Origin: an uncultured Muribaculaceae bacterium
GTDB lineage: Bacteria > Bacteroidota > Bacteroidia > Bacteroidales > Muribaculaceae
Reading direction: 5' to 3'
DNA length: 64,000 nt
Assembly (NCBI GenBank): GCA_910579185.1
Contig: CAJTTG010000011.1
Span: 27,350-91,349, forward strand
Shown: piece by piece, positions 1 through 6,560 of the stretch
Layout of the letters: every line of letters starts with the position of its first letter
How positions within the stretch are numbered: the first letter of the stretch is position 1
Program-made: the position numbers and the translations under genes
Notes under the pieces: model-generated
The model's database searches: none
What the model was told of the DNA's origin: nothing
The model's input: the letters and a program-made list of their open reading frames with translations, nothing else

Positions 1-22
1 AACCATTTTAATAATCTCAACC

Positions 23-1255
23 ATGAAACGAAAAACAACTATTCCGGTTTTTGCTTGTATACTTCTGCTTGCATCCTGCACCAATGATAACACTCCAGAA
101 TCACCTATCAATGAACCTGTTGTCATACAGATGTCAGACGCAGAGTCGAATGCAATATTGCAGTCTACAGATTTCGGATTCGATTTGTTCCGGCGCGTAT
201 GTGCTGAAAAAGGAGATGAGAACGTGTTCATGTCACCGCTGAGTGCCTCATTAACAATGTCTATGCTTGCCAATGGCACTTCCGGAGAGTCTCAAGCACA
301 AATTCTGTCTGCTTTGGGATATTCCAGTGACAAAGAGGGACTCGATGCACTCAATAGTATAAATGGACGGCTACTGACAACGCTGCCCATCACGGATGCG
401 CAGACAAAACTCGCATTAGCCAACGCTGTTTGGGCCGACAATTCATACCCGTTGAAAGACACCTTCAAGCAAACTATGGCTTCGGTCTATAAGGCCACTC
501 TTGAAAATCTCGACCTGAATAGTCAGGACGGAGTAGACCGTATCAACCGGTGGTGTTCGGATAAAACCAATGGATTGATTCCCAAAATTCTGGATGGCCA
601 GCAGCTGTTATCGTATGTGCTTGTCAATGTGTTGTATTTCAAGGGGCTTTGGACCGATAAATTCTATGTGAGCGAAACGGAATCGGACTATTTCGTGTGT
701 CAGGATGGTTCTAAAAGTCTTGTAAATATGATGAATATTAGAGAGAGCATGCCATATTTCGCAAACCTCGACTTCAGTATTACAGCGAAAGATTTCGGCA
801 ACGGAGCATTCCGTATGTACTTCATGCTCCCTGCCGAAGGCTCCACATTGGAATCAAGCATGTTGGCATTGACTGCCAGCAACTGGCAATCATGGATCGA
901 CAATATCCCGAATCGTGAGATTAATTTTGCTCTTCCTCGGTTCTCCCTTGAAGGTAATTACGTGTTGAATGACGTGTTAAAGTCTATGGGCGTACGCAAT
1001 ATTTTCAGTCCCGATGTTGCTGATTTATCAGGAATGTCCACTGCCGGTGCGTTTGTTGATTTTGTGAAGCAAAAAACCTATATTGATGTGAATGAGGAAG
1101 GTGTGGAAGCTGTCGCTGCGACGGGCGGTGCAATTTCGTTGGGAGTATGTCCCCAAATAAAATGCAACCGTCCCTTCATATTCCTGATTGCGGAAAAAAG
1201 CACCGGAGCAATTCTCTTTGCCGGCAAAGTCTCGTCACTTAGATCCGCAGATTGA
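23..1255 (+). CDS. Serpin-family protease inhibitor, lipoprotein
   Basis: A 410-residue serpin. Residues 1-19 form a lipoprotein signal (basic start, hydrophobic run, lipobox LLASC with Cys19), so the mature protein is membrane anchored, possibly on the cell surface. The serpin core begins near residue 50 (FDLFRRVC, then SPLSASLTMSMLANGTSG, typical of the first helices). The reactive-centre hinge is near residue 357 (NEEGVEAVAATGGAIS), followed by NRPFIFLI and the closing strands. The small-residue hinge is the hallmark of inhibitory serpins. The P14 position is Val rather than the usual Thr/Ser. Counting from the hinge Glu puts the scissile bond near Leu-Gly-Val, which is only an estimate. 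The lipoprotein serpin miropin of Tannerella is the best known relative by type. A role against host or competitor proteases is inferred. The promoter is outside the window. Confidence 0.93.
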   Translation: MKRKTTIPVFACILLLASCTNDNTPESPINEPVVIQMSDAESNAILQSTDFGFDLFRRVCAEKGDENVFMSPLSASLTMSMLANGTSGESQAQILSALGYSSDKEGLDALNSINGRLLTTLPITDAQTKLALANAVWADNSYPLKDTFKQTMASVYKATLENLDLNSQDGVDRINRWCSDKTNGLIPKILDGQQLLSYVLVNVLYFKGLWTDKFYVSETESDYFVCQDGSKSLVNMMNIRESMPYFANLDFSITAKDFGNGAFRMYFMLPAEGSTLESSMLALTASNWQSWIDNIPNREINFALPRFSLEGNYVLNDVLKSMGVRNIFSPDVADLSGMSTAGAFVDFVKQKTYIDVNEEGVEAVAATGGAISLGVCPQIKCNRPFIFLIAEKSTGAILFAGKVSSLRSAD

Positions 1256-1321
1256 AGCAATACGCCACCCACATTAAAGCCACCCATCAAATCCCCAATC
1301 CACGTACCATCCCCGATCACA

Positions 1322-1359
1322 CTACCAATGTAGGGTCGCACTACCAATGTAGGGTCGCA
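1322..1359. repeat. Two tandem copies of a 19-bp unit
   Basis: CTACCAATGTAGGGTCGCA occurs twice head to tail (1322-1340 and 1341-1359). The second copy runs into the hairpin formed by GGTCGCAA (1353-1360) and TTGCGACC (1365-1372), loop CCTG. The unit looks like slippage or local duplication of the left arm of that hairpin. Confidence 0.8.
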
Positions 1360-1445
1360 ACCTGTTGCGACCGCAAACGCCCCCAAACACCCCCAAAGCC
1401 CCCAATCTAAACTCTCCTACTCTCCCACTCTTTTTCTCTACCACA

Positions 1446-1482
1446 TGTCGGGGTAACGGCTCTCCGAGCCGTCTACCGCCTC
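1446..1482 (-). repeat. REP-like palindromic element, copy A (reverse orientation)
   Basis: Read on the minus strand this is GGCGGTAGACGGCTCGGAGAGCCGTTACCCCGACA, split here as GGCGGTAGACGG + CTCGGAGAGCCG + TTACCCCGACA. It matches the elements at 35.0 and 36.9 kb. The arms ACGGCTC/GAGCCGT (1456-1462 and 1466-1472) pair around a 3-base loop. Against the other copies one base pair of the stem is changed on both sides. Confidence 0.75.
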
Positions 1483-1529
1483 AAACCACATGGCCATCAA
1501 CCAAATACCCCACCAACCCTGTAGGGACT

Positions 1530-1541
1530 GCGCCATGGCGC
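1530..1541. repeat. 12-bp perfect palindrome GCGCCATGGCGC
   Basis: A perfect palindrome just after GTAGGGACT. The reverse complement of that flank (AGTCCCTAC) also ends the REP-like element near 35.09 kb, so this is probably a module of the same dispersed repeat family. No protein site is recognised. Confidence 0.5.
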
Positions 1542-1563
1542 GCCCGGCCCCACCCACCTTGTA

Positions 1564-1585
1564 GGGTCCCAACCTGTTGCGACCC
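1564..1585. repeat. Second GGTCGCAAC-type hairpin
   Basis: GGGTCCCAACCTGTTGCGACCC folds on itself with one C:C mismatch. It is a diverged copy of the hairpin at 1353-1372. Confidence 0.5.
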
Positions 1586-1642
1586 CAAACAACCGCAAAC
1601 ACCCCCAATCCACAATACCATACCCACCCAAATCAACATTAA

Positions 1643-1683
1643 AGCCACCGCCCTGTGGTCAACAGATCACATGGGCGGTGGCT
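1643..1683 (-). terminator. Duplicated GH97 terminator hairpin
   Basis: The minus strand reads AGCCACCGCCC...GGGCGGTGGCT, an 11-bp GC-rich stem identical to that at 4169-4209. Here the tail is TTTAATGTTGA rather than a long U-tract, so it may terminate less well. It lies downstream of the lipoprotein genes and may end their transcript. Confidence 0.6.
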
Positions 1684-1707
1684 CTTATTTCCACTCAGCA
1701 GGGAATA

Positions 1708-2012
1708 TCACTGCTTCTTCAGCGAGATGGCGAAACCGCCGCCGCGCGCCATTTTAATCGGCAGATCCGACGTGGAGTCAATCCTGCGTTTCTCAATCTT
1801 GTAAGCCTCCGGATTCGTTGCATAGTCAGCATCCGCTGCGTCGCTGTAGACCGTCGCCTCATACGTAGCCCCCGGCTCAAGAAAATCAAACTTCAAATCA
1901 TAGTCACGCGCTTCGCCGTTGGTGACTCCGCCTACAAACCAGTTGTCGCTGTTCTTGTCGCGACGCGCTACAACGATAAACTCGCCCGGTTCCGCATCCA
2001 GATACTCGCTCC
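1708..2012 (-). pseudogene. Detached C-terminal fragment of the GH97 glucosidase gene
   Basis: About 100 codons (SEYLDAEPGEF through ARGGGFAISLKKQ) identical in protein sequence to the C-terminal beta-sandwich of the intact GH97 at 4234-6339. The upstream catalytic part is missing. At 2012 the frame runs into an unrelated copy of the small secreted protein's 3' end. A Met inside the fragment could start a 62-residue peptide, but no signal peptide or start context supports that. It has stayed open because it is a recent copy, or because it is kept identical by gene conversion. Confidence 0.85.
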
Positions 2013-2065
2013 ATTTTCACAGACAACATTGTCGCGGATCTCAAATTCCTCATCCGCCGTCAATA
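2013..2065 (-). repeat. Junction repeat, copy 1 (3' end of the small secreted-protein gene)
   Basis: On the minus strand it reads TGACGGCGGATGAGG then AATTTGAGATCCGCGAC, matching the last codons of the gene at 3816-4079 (LTADEEFEIRDNVVCE). It directly follows lipoprotein A and supplies its TGA stop codon. It is cut at about 2013 by the GH97 fragment. Confidence 0.85.
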
Positions 2066-2884
2066 CGGAAACAATGGGCTCTCGCGGTAAAGTTCATCTG
2101 TGAATGCATATTCTACATCCCTTGTCAGTTCATCATAGTCCTGATGTACGAATCGACCGAATTCTAATAAAATATATTCGTCTGCCGGTTCCTCGTCCAC
2201 AAATTCCATCGGCATAACAGAACGTTTTCCTGATATTCTCCCGTATGGTCTAACCATTAGTCCTCCATCTTCAGTATTATACGCCAAATAGGATCCCCAA
2301 ATATTATCCCATAATCCAACTAAAACATGCTCGAAAAGATCTCTGACCACCTCTTTCCGGGTCACTACCTCTACGTTTCTATCACTCCCAATCCGAAAAC
2401 ATTCTGAACAGACCTCTGCCCCCTCTGTCCAATTCGAGAAATCGTAAATGGTAATCTCTCTCATCGATGGAAGATGCACAAGTTTAGGCTGGTATTGTTC
2501 AACACCATATCCATTTGGAACAATGATGAAGTCCCCAAGAAATTCGTCGTTTCTCCATACCTCGTGATACTTTACGGTTCTTGTTACATAGTCAGCACCT
2601 TCAACCTCATAATAAATATAGTGTGGAGTCAATTGATATAAATTCACTATCTTCCGTTCATTTCCCGATGGCTCTTTATAAATTGCCAGTTCCAAAATTC
2701 GTCCACCGTAATTCCACGTCGCATTGTATGAATCTCCATCATATTTGGAATCAAGAGCTGGATGAGATTCTTCCTCTTCAATGATATCATCTTTGTCAGA
2801 ACAAGATTCCAACATATAGACCATAAAAAGTACGGCGAGTATAAAAGTAACGCTATTTAGCAATATATCGATTCCCTTTTTCAT
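2060..2884 (-). CDS. Tandem lipoprotein A, unknown function, surface-export type
   Basis: 274 residues, no recognised family. A hydrophobic signal ends in the lipobox MLESC (Cys28). The residues after the Cys, SDKDDIIEEEE, resemble the acidic lipoprotein export signal (Ser-Asp-rich at +2 onwards) that sends Bacteroidota lipoproteins to the cell surface. The mature part is closely similar to lipoprotein B next door, with shared blocks LVHLPSMREITIYDFSNWTE and DGGLMVRPYGRISGKRS. The C-termini differ (SPLFPY against YPLLNY). It lies downstream of lipoprotein B with 87 bases between them, probably in the same transcript from the promoter at 4108-4139. The AT-rich composition contrasts with the flanking GH97 gene. 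Confidence 0.85.
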   Translation of the reverse strand: MKKGIDILLNSVTFILAVLFMVYMLESCSDKDDIIEEEESHPALDSKYDGDSYNATWNYGGRILELAIYKEPSGNERKIVNLYQLTPHYIYYEVEGADYVTRTVKYHEVWRNDEFLGDFIIVPNGYGVEQYQPKLVHLPSMREITIYDFSNWTEGAEVCSECFRIGSDRNVEVVTRKEVVRDLFEHVLVGLWDNIWGSYLAYNTEDGGLMVRPYGRISGKRSVMPMEFVDEEPADEYILLEFGRFVHQDYDELTRDVEYAFTDELYRESPLFPY

Positions 2885-2977
2885 CTTCGTATCAGTTTTT
2901 ATGTTTCAACTCCAGTTTCGCCCCCTTTTCGCAGACCACATTGTCGCGGATCTCAAATTCCTCATCAACCGTCAATA
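2885..2977 (-). repeat. Junction repeat, copy 2 (3' end of the small secreted-protein gene)
   Basis: About 93 bases between lipoproteins A and B repeat the last ~25 codons and stop region of the gene at 3816-4079 plus its spacer to the next start (compare 3809-3901). It again supplies the TGA of the preceding lipoprotein gene. The duplicated unit is therefore lipoprotein plus 3' end of the small gene, about 920 bp. Confidence 0.85.
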
Positions 2978-3808
2978 ATTCAGTAACGGGTACTGTAGCG
3001 TATATCTATCATAAAACTCGTCTGTCGTATATGCATACTCAGCATCTTTAGTCAATTCATCAAAGTCCCGATGTATATAACTATGGAATGCAAGCAAAAT
3101 ATATTCATCTGCAGGATCTTCATCCACAAATTCTATCGGCATTATTGAGCGTTTCCCTGATATTCTTCCGTATGGTCTAACCATTAGACCTCCATCATCC
3201 GTATGAAAAGCCAAGAAAGGGCCCCAAGTGTTACCCCATATTCCAACTAATTTATACTCGAACGGATCTCTGACCACCTCTTTATGAGCCATTACCTCAA
3301 CATTCCTGTCACTGTCAATACGAAAATATTCTGAACAGACCTCTGTCCCTTCCGTCCAATTCGAGAAATCGTAAATAGTAATCTCCCGCATCGATGGAAG
3401 ATGCACAAGCTTTAGCTTGTATTTCTCAAGACCATATTTATTTGGAACAACAATAAAATCCCCAAGAAATTCGTCGTTCCTCCATAGTTCGTGATATTTC
3501 GCGGTGAGATATCCGAATTCCATATCGTCTTCCGTGTAATAAACATCGTGTGCGTTCAATTGATATAGATTCACTACCTTCCGTTCATTCCCGGATGGAT
3601 CTTTATAAATTGCCAGTTCCAAAATTTGATTATCGTCGCCCCATTTATAGCCAGATCCATCATATTTGGATGGAAGAGTTGATGGTGGAGGCTCTTCCTC
3701 TTCGATAATGTCATCTTTGTCAGAACAAGATTCCAATAACCCTGCTAAAAGGAATAGAGTGAATACCAGTGTGATATTGCGTAATAACACCTCAATATTT
3801 TGTTTCAT
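2972..3808 (-). CDS. Tandem lipoprotein B, unknown function, surface-export type
   Basis: 278 residues, paralogue of lipoprotein A. The lipobox LLESC (Cys28) is followed by SDKDDIIEEEEPPP, which again fits a surface-export signal. Several tracts are invariant between the two copies (LELAIYK.PSGNERK, WRNDEFLGDFI.VPN, YDFSNWTEG). They diverge most just after the signal and at the C-terminus, the pattern expected of surface-exposed paralogues. It starts 8 bases after the stop of the small secreted protein, so the two are co-transcribed. No known domain is seen. Confidence 0.85.
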   Translation of the reverse strand: MKQNIEVLLRNITLVFTLFLLAGLLESCSDKDDIIEEEEPPPSTLPSKYDGSGYKWGDDNQILELAIYKDPSGNERKVVNLYQLNAHDVYYTEDDMEFGYLTAKYHELWRNDEFLGDFIVVPNKYGLEKYKLKLVHLPSMREITIYDFSNWTEGTEVCSEYFRIDSDRNVEVMAHKEVVRDPFEYKLVGIWGNTWGPFLAFHTDDGGLMVRPYGRISGKRSIMPIEFVDEDPADEYILLAFHSYIHRDFDELTKDAEYAYTTDEFYDRYTLQYPLLNY

Positions 3809-3815
3809 ATCCGTA

Positions 3816-4079
3816 TCAATTTTTATGTTTCAACTCCAGTTTCGCTCCCTTTTCACAGACCACATTGTCGCGGATCTCAAATTCCTCATCCGCTGTCAAT
3901 CTCAGCGTCGCCCCACTCTTCACAACCACATTCTTCCCAAGTATAATCTTTGTCGCAGCATACGACACCGATTCCTCAATCTCGATGGAAAGGGATTGGG
4001 GCGTGTAGCGGATGACAGCGTTGCCACAGAGTCCACAGAATAGTAGCAAGAATGCGACAAGGGGAATTTGTTGTCTCAT
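3816..4079 (-). CDS. Small secreted protein with coat-hanger-like repeats
   Basis: 87 residues: an N-terminal signal peptide (about 1-20, LVAFLLLFCGLCGNA), then short beta-rich repeats IILGKNVVVKSGATLRLT and FEIRDNVVCEKGAKLEL. The V.SGA.L.L pattern resembles the stacked 'coat-hanger' segments often found at the C-termini of exported Bacteroidota proteins, here as an isolated mini-protein. That likeness is recognised by eye only. First gene of the lipoprotein transcript. Its 3' end is duplicated twice downstream. It could be the remnant of a longer protein. Confidence 0.65.
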   Translation of the reverse strand: MRQQIPLVAFLLLFCGLCGNAVIRYTPQSLSIEIEESVSYAATKIILGKNVVVKSGATLRLTADEEFEIRDNVVCEKGAKLELKHKN

Positions 4080-4107
4080 AGGCGTTTGTGATTTAAGGTG
4101 GTATTCG

Positions 4108-4139
4108 CAAATCTAACACAAAAAATCGCCAACTCCAAA
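4108..4139 (-). promoter_or_regulatory. Promoter of the small-protein/lipoprotein operon
   Basis: Minus strand: TTTG, 20 bases, TAGATTTG (complement at 4108-4115), the Bacteroidota primary sigma consensus, 29 bases upstream of the start codon at 4079. Confidence 0.5.
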
Positions 4140-4149
4140 TATTTTTCAA

Positions 4150-4209
4150 ATTTTTTTAAAAAAATTAAAGCCACCGCCCTGTGGTCAACAGATCACATGG
4201 GCGGTGGCT
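4150..4209 (-). terminator. Rho-independent terminator of the GH97 gene
   Basis: Minus strand AGCCACCGCCC (from 4209) pairs with GGGCGGTGGCT (ending 4169). The sequence TTTAATTTTTTT follows. It lies 25 bases past the GH97 stop. Confidence 0.85.
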
Positions 4210-4538
4210 CTTATTTCCACTCAGCAGGGAATATCACTGCTTCTTCAGCGAGATGGCGAAACCGCCACCGCGCGCCATTTTAATCGGCAGATCCGACGTG
4301 GAGTCAATCCTGCGTTTCTCAATCTTGTAAGCCTCCGGATTCGTTGCATAGTCAGCATCCGCTGCGTCGCTGTAGACCGTCGCCTCATACGTAGCCCCCG
4401 GCTCAAGAAAATCAAATTTCAAATCATAGTCACGCGCTTCGCCGTTGGTGACTCCGCCTACAAACCAGTTGTCGCTGTTCTTGTCGCGACGCGCTACAAC
4501 GATAAACTCGCCCGGTTCCGCATCCAGATACTCGCTCC
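4164..4538. repeat. 375-bp direct repeat, right copy (within the intact GH97 gene)
   Basis: Partner of 1638-2012. Together the two copies bracket the lipoprotein cassette in direct orientation, so recombination between them would remove 2526 bp and leave an intact GH97 gene with terminator. Confidence 0.95.
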
Positions 4539-6339
4539 TGCTCCAGTCCACGGGCACATCCTTGATAAACTGGAAAGCATCCATCTTCTCGGTATAATGT
4601 TCCGGAAGATCCGCCGCCATCTGCAGCGGCGAGTACATCGTCAGATACAATGCCAGCTGATTTGCAACCGTAGCCTTCTTATGCTCATCCGAGCCGGGGA
4701 CAAACGATCCGATATCCATCCGGAAAATGCCGGGAGTGAAATCCATCGGGCCACCTTTCAGACGGGTGAAAGGAAGAATCGTCACATGGCCGGGCGACAT
4801 GTTGCGGTATTCAGTACCCATCGCACTCTCGTTGCCTACAAGATTCGGGTATGTACGGGCAAGACCCGTCGGACGAACAGCCTCATGCGCATTGACCATG
4901 ATCTTATGGTCGGCAGCCTTACGGATAGCCCTCAGGTAGTGGTTAACCGAATTCTGGTTATAGTGATTCTCACCCTTGGGAAGAATATTACCCACATATC
5001 CGCTCTTCACCGCATCATAGCCATAACGATTCATCAGATCATAGGCCTGATCCATCCAGCGCTCATAGTTCGGTATCGAGCCGGAAGTCTCATGGTGCAT
5101 CATCAGCTTGATACCCTTTGAGTGAGCATAATCATTGAGAGCTTTGATATCGAAATCGGGATAAGGTGTCAGGAAATCGAACACGAAATCCTTCTCCTTG
5201 CCGAACCAGTCCTCCCAGCCAATGTTCCAGCCCTCGATCAGAAGCTGATCCATGCCATTGTCGGCAGCAAAATCAATATAGCGGCGCACATTTTCGTTGT
5301 TCGCACCATGGCGGCCGTTCGGCACAGCCTTTGAATAGTCAAACGTGGCAAGATCGAAATTCTCGGCATCGGTATAGGCCCACGAACTCTTGCCAGTGAT
5401 CATCTCCCACCATACACCCATATATTTCGTCGGGTGGATCCACGACGTATCCTCATAAGCCGTCGGCTCATTGAGATTATAGATCAGGTTGCTCGCCAAA
5501 ATATCAGTAGCCTTGTCGCTGACCATGATCGCACGCCAGGGAGTGGCGAACGGAAGCCGTATCTCAGCCTTATTGCCGTTGCGGTCAGGCGTGAGCCACG
5601 AGGTGAATACCATCGTCGAATCATCAAGATTCAGATGCATCGCCGGATAGTCAACCAATGCCGCCTCATGGAGATTGACATAAAGCCCATTGTCACCCTT
5701 GAGCATCAGCGAAGTCTGCACGCCCGTCGGCGAAAAAGACGTCTGCGAGACATTGCCCAGCTTATCATCGGAATTATAGCTGCGGATCTCGCTCAATCGC
5801 GACTTGACATACTCATATTCCTGAGTGTCATAATCCCCGGGAATCCACCACGCCGTCATATCGCCCGGCATCGCAAACTGCGTCGACTCATCAGTGACCG
5901 TCAGCTCCTTGCCGTCGCTTCCGGGGAAAACATAGCGGAAACCTATGCCATCGTCATAAGCCCGGAACTCGACATCCATCTCAAACGTATTGCCATCAAC
6001 CTTCTTCATCAGCTGCACAGTCATGGCATTGTAATTATCGTCGATAACCTCATTCTCACCCCACACCGGAGACCACTGGCCACGTGTCTCAGATCGATCA
6101 ACGCCCGTGATACGGAAATCATCAGTAGCATTGAATCCCTTGAACACCAAGCCCAGAGCCGATTCCTTGACCACCGGCAGCGAACCATAGTCAACGCTAT
6201 AGACCGGACGGCCGCCCGAAACTACGTCGAATGTCAGCGACACCTTGCCCGAAGGCGAGCGAAGTACCTCCGGCGCTCCCCATGCAGGAGCGGATATAGC
6301 CAGCATTGCCAGCCACATAGAAACCTGTTTGATCATCAT
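4234..6339 (-). CDS. susB: GH97 alpha-glucosidase (SusB-type, inverting)
   Basis: 701 residues, full length for GH97. Signal peptide 1-21 (AISAPAWG), so periplasmic. N-terminal beta-sandwich to about 290, catalytic barrel about 300-590, C-terminal sandwich from about 600. The residues that identify the inverting SusB branch are present and correctly spaced: Glu417 in HHETSG, Glu486 in NAHEAVRPTG, Glu504 in GNES and Glu510 in GTEY. These match SusB Glu439, 508, 526 and 532 with a constant shift of 22. In that family two act as base, one as acid, and two bind calcium. Hydrolyses alpha-glucosidic bonds of starch or related glucans. No susCD pair is in the window. Its last 100 codons are duplicated at 1708-2012. 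Confidence 0.93.
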   Translation of the reverse strand: MMIKQVSMWLAMLAISAPAWGAPEVLRSPSGKVSLTFDVVSGGRPVYSVDYGSLPVVKESALGLVFKGFNATDDFRITGVDRSETRGQWSPVWGENEVIDDNYNAMTVQLMKKVDGNTFEMDVEFRAYDDGIGFRYVFPGSDGKELTVTDESTQFAMPGDMTAWWIPGDYDTQEYEYVKSRLSEIRSYNSDDKLGNVSQTSFSPTGVQTSLMLKGDNGLYVNLHEAALVDYPAMHLNLDDSTMVFTSWLTPDRNGNKAEIRLPFATPWRAIMVSDKATDILASNLIYNLNEPTAYEDTSWIHPTKYMGVWWEMITGKSSWAYTDAENFDLATFDYSKAVPNGRHGANNENVRRYIDFAADNGMDQLLIEGWNIGWEDWFGKEKDFVFDFLTPYPDFDIKALNDYAHSKGIKLMMHHETSGSIPNYERWMDQAYDLMNRYGYDAVKSGYVGNILPKGENHYNQNSVNHYLRAIRKAADHKIMVNAHEAVRPTGLARTYPNLVGNESAMGTEYRNMSPGHVTILPFTRLKGGPMDFTPGIFRMDIGSFVPGSDEHKKATVANQLALYLTMYSPLQMAADLPEHYTEKMDAFQFIKDVPVDWSRSEYLDAEPGEFIVVARRDKNSDNWFVGGVTNGEARDYDLKFDFLEPGATYEATVYSDAADADYATNPEAYKIEKRRIDSTSDLPIKMARGGGFAISLKKQ

Positions 6340-6381
6340 TTTAAGTGGTATTAAATTTTACGCAAAAAAAATCTTCTGCTG

Positions 6382-6413
6382 CAAAGATACAACATCCGAC
6401 ACCCCGTTTGCAA
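6382..6413 (-). promoter_or_regulatory. Promoter of the GH97 gene
   Basis: Minus strand TTG, 21 bases, TATCTTTG (complement at 6382-6389), about 43 bases before the start codon. Confidence 0.6.
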
Positions 6414-6480
6414 GTTTTCCCCAAACTTTTTTCACAACACGTTCCACCCAATCAGACTGATAAGTCTTATTGGCCCCTCT

Positions 6481-6560
6481 CAACCCCTCAACCTTTCAAC
6501 CCCTCAACCCTTCAACCCTTCAACCTCTCAACCTCTCAACCTCTCCAACTCTCCAACTCT
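6481..6560. repeat. 8-bp tandem repeat, ten units
   Basis: CAACCCCT, CAACCTTT, CAACCCCT, CAACCCTT (twice), CAACCTCT (three times), CCAACTCT (twice): ten degenerate 8-bp units in a row. The repeat runs straight into the stop codon of the patatin gene at 6559-6561. The period is not a multiple of three. Confidence 0.85.

Larger units (their letters stand above)
1256..1637. other. Gene-free stretch rich in short palindromic repeats
   Basis: About 380 bases between the serpin stop and the duplicated GH97 tail. It contains a 19-bp tandem repeat, two GGTCGCAACC-type hairpins, a GCGCCATGGCGC palindrome and one copy of the REP-like element also found at 35.0 and 36.9 kb. Open frames here are proline/threonine-rich, without a plausible start region, and run across the repeats, so no gene is called. 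Confidence 0.7.
1638..2012. repeat. 375-bp direct repeat, left copy (GH97 3' end plus terminator)
   Basis: Matches 4164-4538 base for base except two substitutions (at 1741 and 1891, against 4267 and 4417), offset 2526. It carries the last ~100 codons of the GH97 gene and its terminator. Both substitutions are synonymous in the GH97 frame (Gly and Lys codons). The repeat ends abruptly at both sides: on the left the terminator's T-tract differs, on the right the sequence jumps into a copy of the 3' end of the small gene at 3816-4079. Confidence 0.95.

Noticed and set aside
1365..1757. A 130-codon Pro/Thr-rich frame over the palindrome region
   Set aside because: It crosses a REP-like element, two hairpins and the duplicated terminator, and has no signal peptide, domain or start context.
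4708..6339. GH97 as a retaining alpha-galactosidase
   Set aside because: The Glu set HHETSG, HEAVRPTG, GNES and GTEY is that of the inverting SusB branch; retaining members use an Asp nucleophile instead.
4204..6354. Two ~305-codon plus-strand frames opposite GH97
   Set aside because: Both are antisense to a full-length glycosidase with complete catalytic residues and consist of Arg/His/Ile-rich shadow sequence.
6481..6560. The 8-bp repeats as a CRISPR array
   Set aside because: Units are contiguous without spacers and far too short, with no cas genes in the window.
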